This document shows positions 1-7,821 of a stretch of DNA of 64,000 bases, one piece after another. The notes under the pieces are model-generated. The model had not been told where the DNA came from, did not search any database, and saw only the letters and a program-made list of their open reading frames with translations. Source of the DNA: Palsa-295 sp963781105 (GTDB taxonomy: Bacteria > Acidobacteriota > Terriglobia > Acidiferrales > UBA7541); contig CAWAED010000003.1 of assembly GCA_963781105.1 (NCBI GenBank), forward strand, positions 930,001 through 994,000, in the 5' to 3' direction. The position numbers were made by a program, and so were the translations under genes. Each line of letters begins with the position of its first letter. The stretch's first letter is position 1.

Positions 1-414
1 GCGGCCGTGCCGTAGCGCGTCTTCGTAGACGAGCAATTCGTCGCCGGGCAGGCCCTGCGCCATGTAATCTTCAATCGCCCCACCCGTGACTGCGCCGAGA
101 GCGCCCAACAGAGCTCCTCCGAGCACGCCGATCGCGAGAATTGGGCCGATCCCGGGAGCGACCAAACTTGCGAGCGCGACCTCGGCAACGCCCATTCCGC
201 CGGCAAGACCTACAGCTCCTCCGACCGCCGCACCAAGAGCTTTGCCCATGCCGGGCTGCTCTGCTTCGATCGTGGGGATCGCCGCAAGTTCGCGCTGGGT
301 CATTTCCGGAGTGAGAATATTTACGCGGTGTTCCGCGATGCCGAGAGGCGCGAGTTCGGCGCACGCACGCTCCGCTGTAGAACGCGATGTAAAGACGCCA
401 ACGACTGTATTCAT
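1..414 (-). CDS. Glycine-zipper general-stress-like membrane protein (3' end cut by window edge)
   Basis: The frame is open from an ATG at 412-414 to the left edge, giving at least 138 residues; AGGAGG stands directly upstream on the minus strand. The N-terminal third is hydrophilic and opens with NTVVGVFTSRSTAERAC, a beta-alpha start common in stress proteins of the GsiB/YflT ('general stress protein 17M') type. The middle is glycine/alanine-rich and hydrophobic (AAVGGAVGLAGGMG and GVLGGALLGALGAVTGG), which looks like a glycine-zipper membrane hairpin. The C-terminus is missing. The protein is followed on the same strand by a DUF3309 gene upstream. The family assignment is by resemblance only; the reading frame is secure. 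Confidence 0.75.
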   Translation of the reverse strand, partial: MNTVVGVFTSRSTAERACAELAPLGIAEHRVNILTPEMTQRELAAIPTIEAEQPGMGKALGAAVGGAVGLAGGMGVAEVALASLVAPGIGPILAIGVLGGALLGALGAVTGGAIEDYMAQGLPGDELLVYEDALRHGR

Positions 415-433
415 GAGCCTCCTTGGCGCCGCG

Positions 434-595
434 CTAAACGGCGCGCCGGTCCAGCAGCATAAAAACGATGAGGATGAGAACGAGGAGTCCCAGTCCGCCG
501 CTTGGGTAATATCCCCAACCTGAGCTGTACGGCCACATGGGCAGACTTCCGAGCAATGCCAGGATCACGACGATCAGGAGAATTGTACGCAGCAT
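434..595 (-). CDS. DUF3309 small membrane protein
   Basis: A 53-residue protein too short for most gene callers. It starts at the ATG at 593-595 behind a GAGG and ends at the TAG at 434-436. It has two hydrophobic segments: residues 3-17 (RTILLIVVILALLGS) and about 36-48, separated by a Gly/Tyr/Pro loop with WPYSSGWGYYPSGG. This is the layout of DUF3309 proteins: LIV-rich helix, 'LGSLP-W', glycine-rich turn, then a GLGLLV-type helix. A second member lies at 7074-7226. The function of the family is unknown; it probably sits in the inner membrane. It is 19 bp upstream of the glycine-zipper gene and may be cotranscribed with it. Confidence 0.8.
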   Translation of the reverse strand: MLRTILLIVVILALLGSLPMWPYSSGWGYYPSGGLGLLVLILIVFMLLDRRAV

Positions 596-905
596 GGGTT
601 ACCTCGCTGAGCGCAGGATAGCGGATTGGCGGCTTGGCTCCATCGGGTGTTCCGCGTATTTCGTAAGCTATTTCGCCAGAGGCAGATGTGGTGGAGGATG
701 CGCGGGGGAGTGAGGCGGCGGCTCGAGCGTCGCAAAGCGCGGCGTGAATGACACGCGACAGTTACATTATATTTTTCTAACTCAAGTGATTGCTGTATTG
801 CTCCAGGGTCGACGTGTGGCAACCTCGTCTGTAGACGTTTCGTTAGGCGTTGTGGCGTGCCGTGGTATGTGGCGACGCGGCAGCGCGGAAAAAGCTGAGG
901 GCCCT
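596..905. other. Gap of about 310 bp between divergent genes
   Basis: No ORF with a convincing start or protein-like composition is seen here on either strand. The gap separates the minus-strand DUF3309 gene from the plus-strand cysteine protein, so promoters for both probably lie in it. An AT-rich patch at about 764-778 (TTACATTATATTTTT) is the only sequence that looks promoter-like; no clear -35 box goes with it. Confidence 0.4.
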
Positions 906-1163
906 GTGAAAACAATGTTCGCGCCGAAATTGGAACCGTGCTTGATCTGCGACAATCCGGAGTGCGAAGCGCGCGTACTAGCGACGACGATCGAGCCGGA
1001 CAAGAAGCGTTTTGATCTGAAGAACAACTCACTGGAATTTACGTGCCCTTCGTGCGACGCACTGGTGCGCGTGCCGATATTTGAAGTTCGCTGGCTAAAC
1101 GTGGCGAATCAGAATGTGCAAAACGGATCGCACACTCGGGCCGAGTATTTTTTCCCGCAGTAA
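906..1163 (+). CDS. Small cysteine-rich (zinc-ribbon-like) hypothetical protein
   Basis: The frame could open further upstream, but the only start with a plausible ribosome site is the GTG at 906 (GAGG 5 bases upstream), giving 85 residues; an ATG at 915 is the alternative. The protein has CLIC, then DNPEC, and a second knuckle CPSC about 40 residues later, so it may bind one zinc. Between them is a charged stretch (EPDKKRFDLKNNSLEF) that reads like a beta-hairpin. It ends RAEYFFPQ. I do not recognise a named family. It stands alone between a promoter gap and the LysM gene. Confidence 0.55.
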   Translation: MKTMFAPKLEPCLICDNPECEARVLATTIEPDKKRFDLKNNSLEFTCPSCDALVRVPIFEVRWLNVANQNVQNGSHTRAEYFFPQ

Positions 1164-1527
1164 CTCCGCCGAAGCTGCAGGCGCTTTGACCGCGTTCAAT
1201 TCCGTATGACACTCGCGGTTCCGCGTGCCATCTTCACCGCGATTTGATTCCCCCTGCAACGTGCCGAAGTTTTTACGCTAGGATACTCATCAATGCCATG
1301 GCGCTCCGCTTGCGGCAGAAATATTTGCCGCGCGCGTTGCAGAGGTGTACTATCCGTTGCGTCCAGCGTTCCCGCGCCCTAGCCGGCGCTCCGCTGGATC
1401 GGATTTCCACATGCCGTTCATCACTCACCACCGTAGCTGGGCCACCATTCACAATTGTTAACAACCTTGCCCGAAGGCGCTACCACGCGCCTTTGACAAT
1501 TTTACAACCGCAGGAAAGGAGCCTCCC
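1164..1527. other. Gap of 364 bp upstream of the LysM gene
   Basis: No protein-like frame is seen on either strand. The last 60 bases are AT-rich and contain ACAATTGTTAACAACC at about 1450-1465 and TTTGACAATTTTACAAC at about 1493-1509, which may hold the promoter of the LysM gene, although no well-spaced -10 box can be named. GGAAAGGAG at 1512-1520 is the ribosome site of that gene. Confidence 0.35.
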
Positions 1528-1914
1528 ATGGCAGATCAATCGGTACTGAATTTTATGCAGGCGCAGAACGTCCGGCTGGAAAACCTCAACATGGCGGACA
1601 ACAAACTTTACATCCGGGCGGAAGCGCCCTCGCAGGATCTGAAAAACAGAGTGTGGGATCAGATCAAGCTGGTGGACTCGACATTCTCGGATCTCACCGC
1701 GGATATTGAAGCTCCGGCGGCCGCGGCTTCGGCGGGTGGCCCGACTTCCTCCGGGCGCACGTATATGGTGCAGCCGGGAGACAGCCTCTCGAAGATCAGC
1801 AGGCAGTTCTACGGCGATGCGAACAAATACATGAAGATTTTCGAAGCGAACAAGGACAAGCTCGCCGATCCCGATAAGGTTCGCGCAGGAATGGAGCTGG
1901 TGATTCCGCAGTAA
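1528..1914 (+). CDS. LysM domain protein, BON-LysM (Kbp/YgaU)-like
   Basis: 128 residues starting at an ATG behind GGAAAGGAG. Residues 1-60 (NVRLENLNMADNKLYIRAEA then a helix and TFSDLTADIEA) look like a BON-type alpha/beta domain. After an Ala/Gly linker, residues 76-128 are a clear LysM domain: YMVQPGDSLSKISRQFYGD, then the NKYMKIFEANKD helix and the RAGMELVIPQ end. The same two-domain order occurs in E. coli Kbp (YgaU), a cytoplasmic potassium-binding protein. No signal peptide is visible, which fits a Kbp-like rather than a peptidoglycan role, but this is inference. It is followed on the same strand by a second small cytoplasmic protein. Confidence 0.82.
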   Translation: MADQSVLNFMQAQNVRLENLNMADNKLYIRAEAPSQDLKNRVWDQIKLVDSTFSDLTADIEAPAAAASAGGPTSSGRTYMVQPGDSLSKISRQFYGDANKYMKIFEANKDKLADPDKVRAGMELVIPQ

Positions 1915-2010
1915 CAGAGAATCGCTTCGCGGGGTGCCGGGATGCCGCCAATCGCATTGGGAACGCGCACTACGGGCCCGCTGTTAATACAAGCTTAGAG
2001 GAGAGACGAT

Positions 2011-2541
2011 ATGAGTTGGATGGATAAAATCGGAGGGCTTTTGAAGCAGTACAGTTCGGGGAGCGGCGCGGCCGCGGCTCCGGCGCCGGACGTTCACGCG
2101 CATTTCGATCAAGTGGCGGAAGCGGCGCCCACTTCGACGATTGCGGAGGGGTTGGCTGCCGCGTTTCATTCGGACCAGACGCCAGCGTTCGGAAATATGG
2201 TTTCGTCGCTTTTTGCCAATTCCAACGGCGCGCAGAAGGCCGGACTGTTGAATCAGCTGATGGGGTCGGTGAATCCGGCAATGCTCACGCAGTTGCTGGC
2301 CGGGACTGGGCTTGCAGGCGTGCTGCAGAGCGGCGCCAAGCAATTGACCCCCGAGCAGGCACAGCAGGTGACGCCGGAGATGGTCCAGCAGATGGCGGCG
2401 CACGCGGAGAAAAGCAATCCGTCCATCATCGAATCGTGCAGCGCGTTTTATGCGCAGCACGCAACGCTGGTGAAGACTCTGGGCGGGGCGGCGCTGACGA
2501 TCGCGATGGCGAAAGTGGCGCAGCGGCAACAGCAAGCCTGA
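2011..2541 (+). CDS. Hypothetical alanine-rich cytoplasmic protein
   Basis: 176 residues with an ATG behind GAGGAGAG. The N-terminus SWMDKIGGLLKQYSSG is amphipathic and is followed by an Ala/Pro linker. Residues 35-110 are predicted helices (DQVAEAAPTSTIAEGLAAAF; QKAGLLNQLMGSVNPAMLTQ), residues 112-135 hold a Q-rich stretch (LTPEQAQQVTPEMVQQMAAH), and the C-terminal ALTIAMAKVAQRQQQA is again amphipathic. It loosely recalls DUF937-type proteins, but I cannot assign it. It lies 96 bp behind the LysM gene and may be cotranscribed. No signal peptide or catalytic motif is visible. Confidence 0.7.
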   Translation: MSWMDKIGGLLKQYSSGSGAAAAPAPDVHAHFDQVAEAAPTSTIAEGLAAAFHSDQTPAFGNMVSSLFANSNGAQKAGLLNQLMGSVNPAMLTQLLAGTGLAGVLQSGAKQLTPEQAQQVTPEMVQQMAAHAEKSNPSIIESCSAFYAQHATLVKTLGGAALTIAMAKVAQRQQQA

Positions 2542-2636
2542 GGCAATCGCTGGCGTAGCATTTCGGTCGCTCGAAAAACCAACGGTTGTGGTGTGCTTGG
2601 ATGTGCTAGGATGGAGTTCCCCGCGCACAGAAGAGC

Positions 2637-3476
2637 ATGCGAGCCTCGTTTTTTGTTTTTTCGGTGTTCCTCGCGGCCGTTTTTCTCGGCCAAGCCTCAG
2701 CCGCAAAGCACATGTTGGCGGCCGGTCCGCGCGAAGGCAGCGCCGCGGCGGACGAAGCCGCGAAGGGCGATGACCCGTCACCCAAGATTATTGTGATTGG
2801 ATTTGTGGGCGGGCACGTTCACGGCGACGATGCCGCGCACAGCGGCGTGCAACTCGCGGCACGGATCCGCAAGGACTACCCTTCCGGCGCGTATATCAAC
2901 ACATTTGCAAATCGTCAGGGCGAAGATGCGCATCAGGCTGTGCTGCATGCGCTGGACGCCAATCACGATGGCCAGCTCTCCGCCGCTGAAAAGCACAACG
3001 CGCGGATCGTGATTTACGGGCATAGCTGGGGAGCGTCGGAAACCGTGGCGCTTGCGGATGCGCTCAATCGCGACGGGATTCCCGTGTTGTTGACGATCCA
3101 GGTGGACAGCGTAGTGAAACGAGGAGAAAACGACGCGGTGATTCCGCCGAACGTCGCCCAGGCGGTAAATTACTATCAGACCGACGGCTTGCTGCACGGA
3201 CGCAGCACAATTCGCGCCGCGGATCCCGCGCGCACGCACGTGATTGGAAACTTCCGCTTCGCGTATGGTTCGAAACTCATTGCGTGCGAAGCGGCCTACC
3301 CGTGGTGGGACCGGCTGGCGATGCAGCAGCACATCGAAATCGAGTGCGACCCGAAAGTGTGGCACGAAATGGAACAGCTCATCCGCTCCACGCTGAGCCC
3401 GACAAACCACTCCACGCCAGAGTCAAGCGGCGCAAGCGCAGCAGCAGTGACATCGACCCGCGATCCCGCGCAGTAG
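2637..3476 (+). CDS. Secreted alpha/beta-hydrolase-like protein with an EF-hand loop
   Basis: 279 residues. Residues 1-22 are a signal peptide (FFVFSVFLAAVFLGQASA). The core starts KIIVIGFVGGH (50-60), typical of strand 1 of an alpha/beta hydrolase. GHSWG at 128-132 is a GxSxG nucleophile elbow with Ser130. Just before it, residues 107-118 (DANHDGQLSAAE) match all the calcium ligand positions of a canonical EF-hand loop (D1, N3, D5, E12). The last 35 residues are Ser/Thr/Ala-rich and probably disordered. A catalytic Asp and His cannot be named with certainty; DRTHVIGNF-type residues follow later. Substrate unknown; likely periplasmic. The start has only a weak ribosome site. Confidence 0.75.
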   Translation: MRASFFVFSVFLAAVFLGQASAAKHMLAAGPREGSAAADEAAKGDDPSPKIIVIGFVGGHVHGDDAAHSGVQLAARIRKDYPSGAYINTFANRQGEDAHQAVLHALDANHDGQLSAAEKHNARIVIYGHSWGASETVALADALNRDGIPVLLTIQVDSVVKRGENDAVIPPNVAQAVNYYQTDGLLHGRSTIRAADPARTHVIGNFRFAYGSKLIACEAAYPWWDRLAMQQHIEIECDPKVWHEMEQLIRSTLSPTNHSTPESSGASAAAVTSTRDPAQ

Positions 3477-3491
3477 CGCCAACCCGCCGGA

Positions 3492-6400
3492 TCACTCCAG
3501 AGAGCGCACGGAATCCGGCGGAATCAGAACGAACATACACACGGGGACCTCAGGCTCGCAGTCCAGGACGCCGCGCCGCAAAATTTGCGCTGGTTCGCTG
3601 TCTGGAAACGAGACGTTGTATTTCGCCGCCGCCAAATCCTTGCTGAGTTCCTCCAGACTGTCGGAGCCGCTAATGAATTTCACTTGCGGCGGTTTTCCGT
3701 CCGAGGAAAACAGCAAGTAGAATTCAGCGCTGGCATGTTTCATGGACTTTCTCTTCAGCGTGACCGTGCGCATATCCTGCAACACCGACGAATCCGGCTT
3801 CTCGCCCGCCTGATATTTTGCTCCCGGGCGCAACGCCTTTAGCCGCGCGGCCGAATTCTCCGGATGAGTGCCGACGGCCGAAAGAGCGTGCGAATAGGCG
3901 ATCACAGCCTCATGCGTCTTACCCAGTTTTTCGTAGAGCTGGCCGAGGTGGTCCGCGGAAACCGCATCTTGGTCGAGGACCCACGCCGCATTCAGATATT
4001 TCTCCGCCAGATCGAAATGGCCGAGGCGAAAATGAACCCAACCGAGCGTGTCCCAGCCAGCGGCCAGGCTGGTCGTCTGTTTTAGGTTGTCGAACGCCAG
4101 ATTATCCAGATCGATTTCCGCTGAATCGCTCTCGGCTTCGCCGACGGATCTTTCGGCATATTTCAGAGCGTCCTCGAGATCGACCCCCTTATCGGCGAGC
4201 ACATACGCTGCGTCGTTTAGCGTTACAACAGTAGGCTCGTCGTCTGCCGCTTGTCGGATGGCGGCGATCGCCTTTTCGTTGTTTCCCGCAGCCAGATAAG
4301 TTTCGCCAAGTTCAAGCACCAAGCTGGTGTCGTCCAGATCGCGATCCTCAGCCGCTTGCAATTCCGCGATGGCCTCCGGATATTTCTTTTCTTGCGCAAG
4401 GATCCTGGCAATCGTAAGCGGCGCCTCCGCGTCCTTCGGGCTCGCCTTTTCGAGCGACTTCCACACGTCCAACGCGTCGGGGCCGCGGCCCTTGGCCGTC
4501 AGCGTTGACGCCAAGAACTTGAGCGCGTAGACATTGGAGGGGTCGAGGGCGATTGCTTTTTTCATTTCCTCGATGCCTTTGTCGTCTTCGCCGTCCATAA
4601 AGTGCGCTGCGCCGAGCGACATCCAGGCAGCGGCGAAGGTGGGATCTTTCGCGACGGCCTGCCGGAAATAGTCAATGGCTTTCGGCATGTTGCGCTCCTG
4701 CCAAGCCTCGCGTCCGTGCTGCACCAGGGCAAACACATCGGGATTTACAGAGCTTTCGGTGGAATCGGCGTCGGATCCGGAAGCAAACGATTCTCCGGAC
4801 AAAGGTATGTACGTTGATTCGTCCTCGACGATCGCTTTCACGAAACTGCGGTATGCCGCAATTTGCAAAACAGACACTTCAGGCTGCTTTACGATCAAGT
4901 GGCGTTCCGCGTTGAGTACGCCTTTATCCAAAGAGTATGTCGAATGGTACTCGGCGAAATCTTCGTGCAAATAGATCGGCGCGTGCAAGTGCGGGTCCGC
5001 GCCAGTTGGTAGTTTTACCGTAGCGCGGTACACCTCTTCATACGGCGGTCCCAATCGGATCGGTTTCAAATCACCGACCGAATCCTCCGGCGCCGCGGGA
5101 ACGAAAATGGGCGGGAACGGGACGGTTATCTGGCGATGCTCCCAGTCGGAATATTTCTTCCGCTCATAGTCGTATTCGATGTGGAAAGGCACGTCGGTCT
5201 GGTCCGGAGGCGTGACGGTGACGTTGCTGACGGTGCCGCCGAAGCCGAAATTGGAAGAGACGCTTTGCATCACGTCCTTGTACTTCGACTGGCCGGCCTG
5301 ACGAAACCAGATGCGAAAGGCAATCTCGGAATCGCTGCGCAGGGTGAATTGCATTTTCCCTTGAAACGTGCCGGACTCGTCAAGCGCACCATCGGCAACG
5401 AACGTGTCAATTGATTTGAACGGCGGGTCCTCGGGAGTTTGCACCAGGCGCGCGGGGCCCGTGGAGGGAACCACCAGTGCCTGTTTCTTGCGCAAAACGG
5501 GACTCAAGTATGCAAAGGGCGCGACTTCCGGGGTGGTATCGAGGAACAGAAATCCGTCGCGCTGCGGAATGGCTGTAATCACGTGGTCGAACTGGGCTGG
5601 GGACGGAATATTGGCGTCGATTTTCGATTTCGAACTGATGAGCGCCGGAAATGCCGTGATTTTTTCCGCCGCAAGCAACGCCGCAAAGAGCGTGTGTTTG
5701 TCCTTGCAGTCACCATAACCATTGCTGAGGACGTCTTCCGCGGCGTGCGGCTGGTACCGCCCGATTCCCAGCGCAACCCCGATGTAGCGATATTTGGTTG
5801 AGACGAAATTGTAGAGGATTTGGATCTTCTCCGCGTCCGTCTTGGCGCCACGCGTGAGTTCATCGGCCTTGGCTTGGATCTCCGGCGACACGGCGGCGCG
5901 AGGAGTGACGAGAGATTGGATCCATTGTCCGATCTCGGGCCAGCTGCCAAATGTGGTGATCTGAATGTCGTGAGTACTCGATTCATCGGAATCTGGAGAG
6001 GCGTCGTCCTTTGTGGCCTTCTTAATCGACAAGTTCGAGCTCTTCCAGCGATACACGCGCCTGCCGTCGGCAACGTTGGTGACGGGTTGCACCGTTGGGC
6101 TTTTGACGGTGACGGACTTCCCTTGTGGAAAGCTGATCTCCAGCTCTTCGTCCAGGGTTATGGCGTTCTTTGAAAAATCGTAAAACTCCCAGAACTGACC
6201 GGGATCGAGTGGTTTCTTGATCGTCACGCGGTATCGGGTTTCCAGCCGGTCGCCGATTTCCAGGCCCTTTACCGCGATCTGCTCTTGGTGCAAGTCGCTG
6301 TAGAAAGGCGCCTGCCTGGTGATTTCCGCCGGCATATCGAGCGCATTTTCGGAGGGCGTTTCGACGGTGCGACCGTCCGGCTTGACCACTCGCACGTACC

Positions 6401-6848
6401 CCAGGTCGAAGGACGAGGTGGCCGCAGCGTAGCTAAACTGTAAGACGCCGAGCGCTTGCACTCCAGCCTGAGATTGGATGTGCGTTTTTTGGGCCACTTC
6501 GTATGAGTAAGTGCCGTCATTTTCGAATTTCATGGTGCTAAAGACGCTTTCGATGACGAGCGGTTCTTTGGAGTAATCTGGAGGATTGGAGTTCGCTGCG
6601 GGCGGCTTTGCCGACGGCACTGGAGATTTTGCTTGCATAGGCGCACTTCCGGCGCCGTTCGGATTCTTGTCGGCAGGTGTAGGTGACAGAGCTGGCAATT
6701 CGATGTGAGGAGGTATGGGGCCCGCGCTTGATTGAGGGTGCGCAGACGGAGCAATAGCGAGCGTCAACAACAGGAGTGCTCTCAGCGCGAGGCTGGGATG
6801 TTCGATCCGAGGCACGGGACAGAAGAATAACTGAAAGCCGGCGCTCAC
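3492..6848 (-). CDS. DUF3857-transglutaminase-TPR periplasmic protein
   Basis: 1118 residues from a GTG at 6848; a GTG about 11 codons in is an alternative. A signal segment (LALRALLLLTLAIAPSAHP) is followed by a Pro-rich linker. Residues ~95-310 match DUF3857 (FSTMKFENDGTYSYEV onward) and ~320-440 a transglutaminase core with all three catalytic residues: Cys in YGDCKDKHTLF (~381), His in FDHVITA (~421) and Asp in FLDTTPE (~436). Residues ~700-990 hold about six TPR repeats (AWMSLGAAHFMDGEDDKG; AGWDTLGWVHFRLGHFDLAE). The last 90 residues (AEFYLLFSSDGKPPQVKFIS) resemble a TonB-C-like fold. Family members are common in acidobacteria and Bacteroidetes; the substrate is unknown. It is convergent with the hydrolase-like gene 15 bp away. 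Confidence 0.85.
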   Translation of the reverse strand: MSAGFQLFFCPVPRIEHPSLALRALLLLTLAIAPSAHPQSSAGPIPPHIELPALSPTPADKNPNGAGSAPMQAKSPVPSAKPPAANSNPPDYSKEPLVIESVFSTMKFENDGTYSYEVAQKTHIQSQAGVQALGVLQFSYAAATSSFDLGYVRVVKPDGRTVETPSENALDMPAEITRQAPFYSDLHQEQIAVKGLEIGDRLETRYRVTIKKPLDPGQFWEFYDFSKNAITLDEELEISFPQGKSVTVKSPTVQPVTNVADGRRVYRWKSSNLSIKKATKDDASPDSDESSTHDIQITTFGSWPEIGQWIQSLVTPRAAVSPEIQAKADELTRGAKTDAEKIQILYNFVSTKYRYIGVALGIGRYQPHAAEDVLSNGYGDCKDKHTLFAALLAAEKITAFPALISSKSKIDANIPSPAQFDHVITAIPQRDGFLFLDTTPEVAPFAYLSPVLRKKQALVVPSTGPARLVQTPEDPPFKSIDTFVADGALDESGTFQGKMQFTLRSDSEIAFRIWFRQAGQSKYKDVMQSVSSNFGFGGTVSNVTVTPPDQTDVPFHIEYDYERKKYSDWEHRQITVPFPPIFVPAAPEDSVGDLKPIRLGPPYEEVYRATVKLPTGADPHLHAPIYLHEDFAEYHSTYSLDKGVLNAERHLIVKQPEVSVLQIAAYRSFVKAIVEDESTYIPLSGESFASGSDADSTESSVNPDVFALVQHGREAWQERNMPKAIDYFRQAVAKDPTFAAAWMSLGAAHFMDGEDDKGIEEMKKAIALDPSNVYALKFLASTLTAKGRGPDALDVWKSLEKASPKDAEAPLTIARILAQEKKYPEAIAELQAAEDRDLDDTSLVLELGETYLAAGNNEKAIAAIRQAADDEPTVVTLNDAAYVLADKGVDLEDALKYAERSVGEAESDSAEIDLDNLAFDNLKQTTSLAAGWDTLGWVHFRLGHFDLAEKYLNAAWVLDQDAVSADHLGQLYEKLGKTHEAVIAYSHALSAVGTHPENSAARLKALRPGAKYQAGEKPDSSVLQDMRTVTLKRKSMKHASAEFYLLFSSDGKPPQVKFISGSDSLEELSKDLAAAKYNVSFPDSEPAQILRRGVLDCEPEVPVCMFVLIPPDSVRSLE

Positions 6849-7073
6849 GCCACAAAATCAGCCGCGGTTTAACGCCGGTGTACCGTTCCCTACATTGCTG
6901 GCCAAATCGCGACCGTGCGGCCAATGCCGGCGGGCTCCCATCGCACGGTCGAGGCCCTACGTAAAGCTAACCACCCAAACTACGTGATTCACGGTATGGC
7001 TCTAACCCTCTTGGGGTGAGTAGGATGATTGAGCCATTTCTCCTTATGGGCCCTGGGACTGAGGGTAATTGCC

Positions 7074-7226
7074 ATGTTAATCGTCGTTTTCGCTTTTCTT
7101 TTTATTGTGGCTTTGCTGGGAAGTTTGCCGCGCTGGCCGAAGAGTAAGGAACTGAGCGAGAACCCGATGACCGGGTTAGGCCTGATGGTGGTGGTGCTGA
7201 TGCTGTTGATGGTTTTGGGCCGTTAA
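7074..7226 (+). CDS. DUF3309 small membrane protein (second copy)
   Basis: 50 residues if started at the ATG at 7074, which has GAGG 6 bases upstream; a TTG at 7029 would add 15 unlikely residues. It has the DUF3309 layout: MLIVVFAFLFIVALLGSLP, then a polar loop RWPKSKELSENPMTG, then a GLGLMVVVLMLLMVLGR helix. It is a paralogue of 434-595 and shares LLGSLP and the G-L-G-L-[LM]-V pattern, but its loop is charged instead of Gly/Tyr-rich. Function unknown; inner membrane expected. Confidence 0.78.
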   Translation: MLIVVFAFLFIVALLGSLPRWPKSKELSENPMTGLGLMVVVLMLLMVLGR

Positions 7227-7335
7227 AGAAGTAGCGACGCTGGCCGCGCCCGCCGATGCAGCGCGTTCAAGCGCGTCGCTTTAGGTGATGTGATTCGTTT
7301 CGCGGGTTGTGGGGACGTCCCCACGGGAGTCCGTT

Positions 7336-7437
7336 GTGTTGATTGCAAGCCTCACCTTTACCGCCGCCGCAGTACTCTTCACCGCTTTCGTTGGCATCGC
7401 GATCCTTACGAATCGCGGCGCCAGGCGCCTGCGTTGA
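7336..7437 (+). CDS. Possible 33-residue single-helix membrane protein
   Basis: A short frame starting at GTG 7336 (GGGAG 5 bases upstream; a further GTG at 7309 is in frame) and ending at TGA 7435-7437. It encodes one long hydrophobic helix, ASLTFTAAAVLFTAFVGIAI, followed by a basic end (NRGARRLR), a positive-inside topology that is unlikely by chance. The stop lies 8 bases before the start of the DUF1328 gene, so the two could be translationally coupled. It is not matched to any family I know; coding status is a judgement from hydropathy, start context and spacing only. Confidence 0.4.
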   Translation: MLIASLTFTAAAVLFTAFVGIAILTNRGARRLR

Positions 7438-7445
7438 GCGATGCC

Positions 7446-7673
7446 ATGCGAAAAGCGATGGAGCGCTGGTCTTTGCTGCTGCTTTCGGCGGCGATTCTGT
7501 CCGGACTCTTTGGGTTCTCCGGAATCGTGATGGCTGCCGCCGCCTTCGCAAAATTGTTGGCCTGCTTGTTTCTGATTGCGTTTGTCCTTCCGATGATCCC
7601 ACCGATGCCGCCTAAACCGAAAGCGCCGGAGCCGATGTGGCTGCGCATGTCGCGCAAGCACGCGCATATTTGA
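7446..7673 (+). CDS. DUF1328 (YtjA-like) membrane protein
   Basis: 75 residues from ATG 7446. The frame stays open upstream to 7290, but that part is Arg/His-rich and not protein-like. Residues 8-50 carry the DUF1328 pattern: WSLLLLSAAILSGLFGFSG, then IVMAAAAFAKLLACLFLIAFVL. The C-terminus PPMPPKPKAPEPMW is proline-rich and longer than usual for the family (about 55 residues). DUF1328 proteins are small inner-membrane proteins often found among envelope-stress genes; their role is unknown. With DUF3309 upstream this makes a small cluster of stress-type membrane peptides. Confidence 0.75.
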   Translation: MRKAMERWSLLLLSAAILSGLFGFSGIVMAAAAFAKLLACLFLIAFVLPMIPPMPPKPKAPEPMWLRMSRKHAHI

Positions 7674-7771
7674 AGTCCTTCGCAGTTGTCGCTCTGTAGA
7701 CCCGCACCCGTATAGCTAACTTCCTCGAAACGTTCCCTGCTTCCCTAATCGCAAGCGCAGAACAACTTCTG

Positions 7772-7810
7772 TATACTCGGGGTACTTATCCGATACGGTA
7801 CTCCCGATAC
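7772..7810 (+). promoter_or_regulatory. Putative -10 box and tandem repeat upstream of the TonB-DUF2059 gene
   Basis: TATACT at 7772-7777 is a good -10 hexamer; the hexamer 17 bases upstream (TCGCAA) is a poor -35. Directly downstream, GGTACT-tat-CCGATAC (7781-7796) is followed at once by GGTACT-c-CCGATAC (7797-7810), a tandem direct repeat that ends at the GGAGGAG ribosome site. The repeat lies in the expected 5' untranslated region and could be an operator or an RNA-binding site; this is inference. Confidence 0.4.
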
Positions 7811-7821
7811 GGAGGAGAATA

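Noticed and set aside
1984..2781. Minus-strand open frame of 265 codons
   Set aside because: Arg/His-rich composition typical of a shadow frame in GC-rich DNA; the plus-strand gene at 2011-2541 has a good ribosome site.
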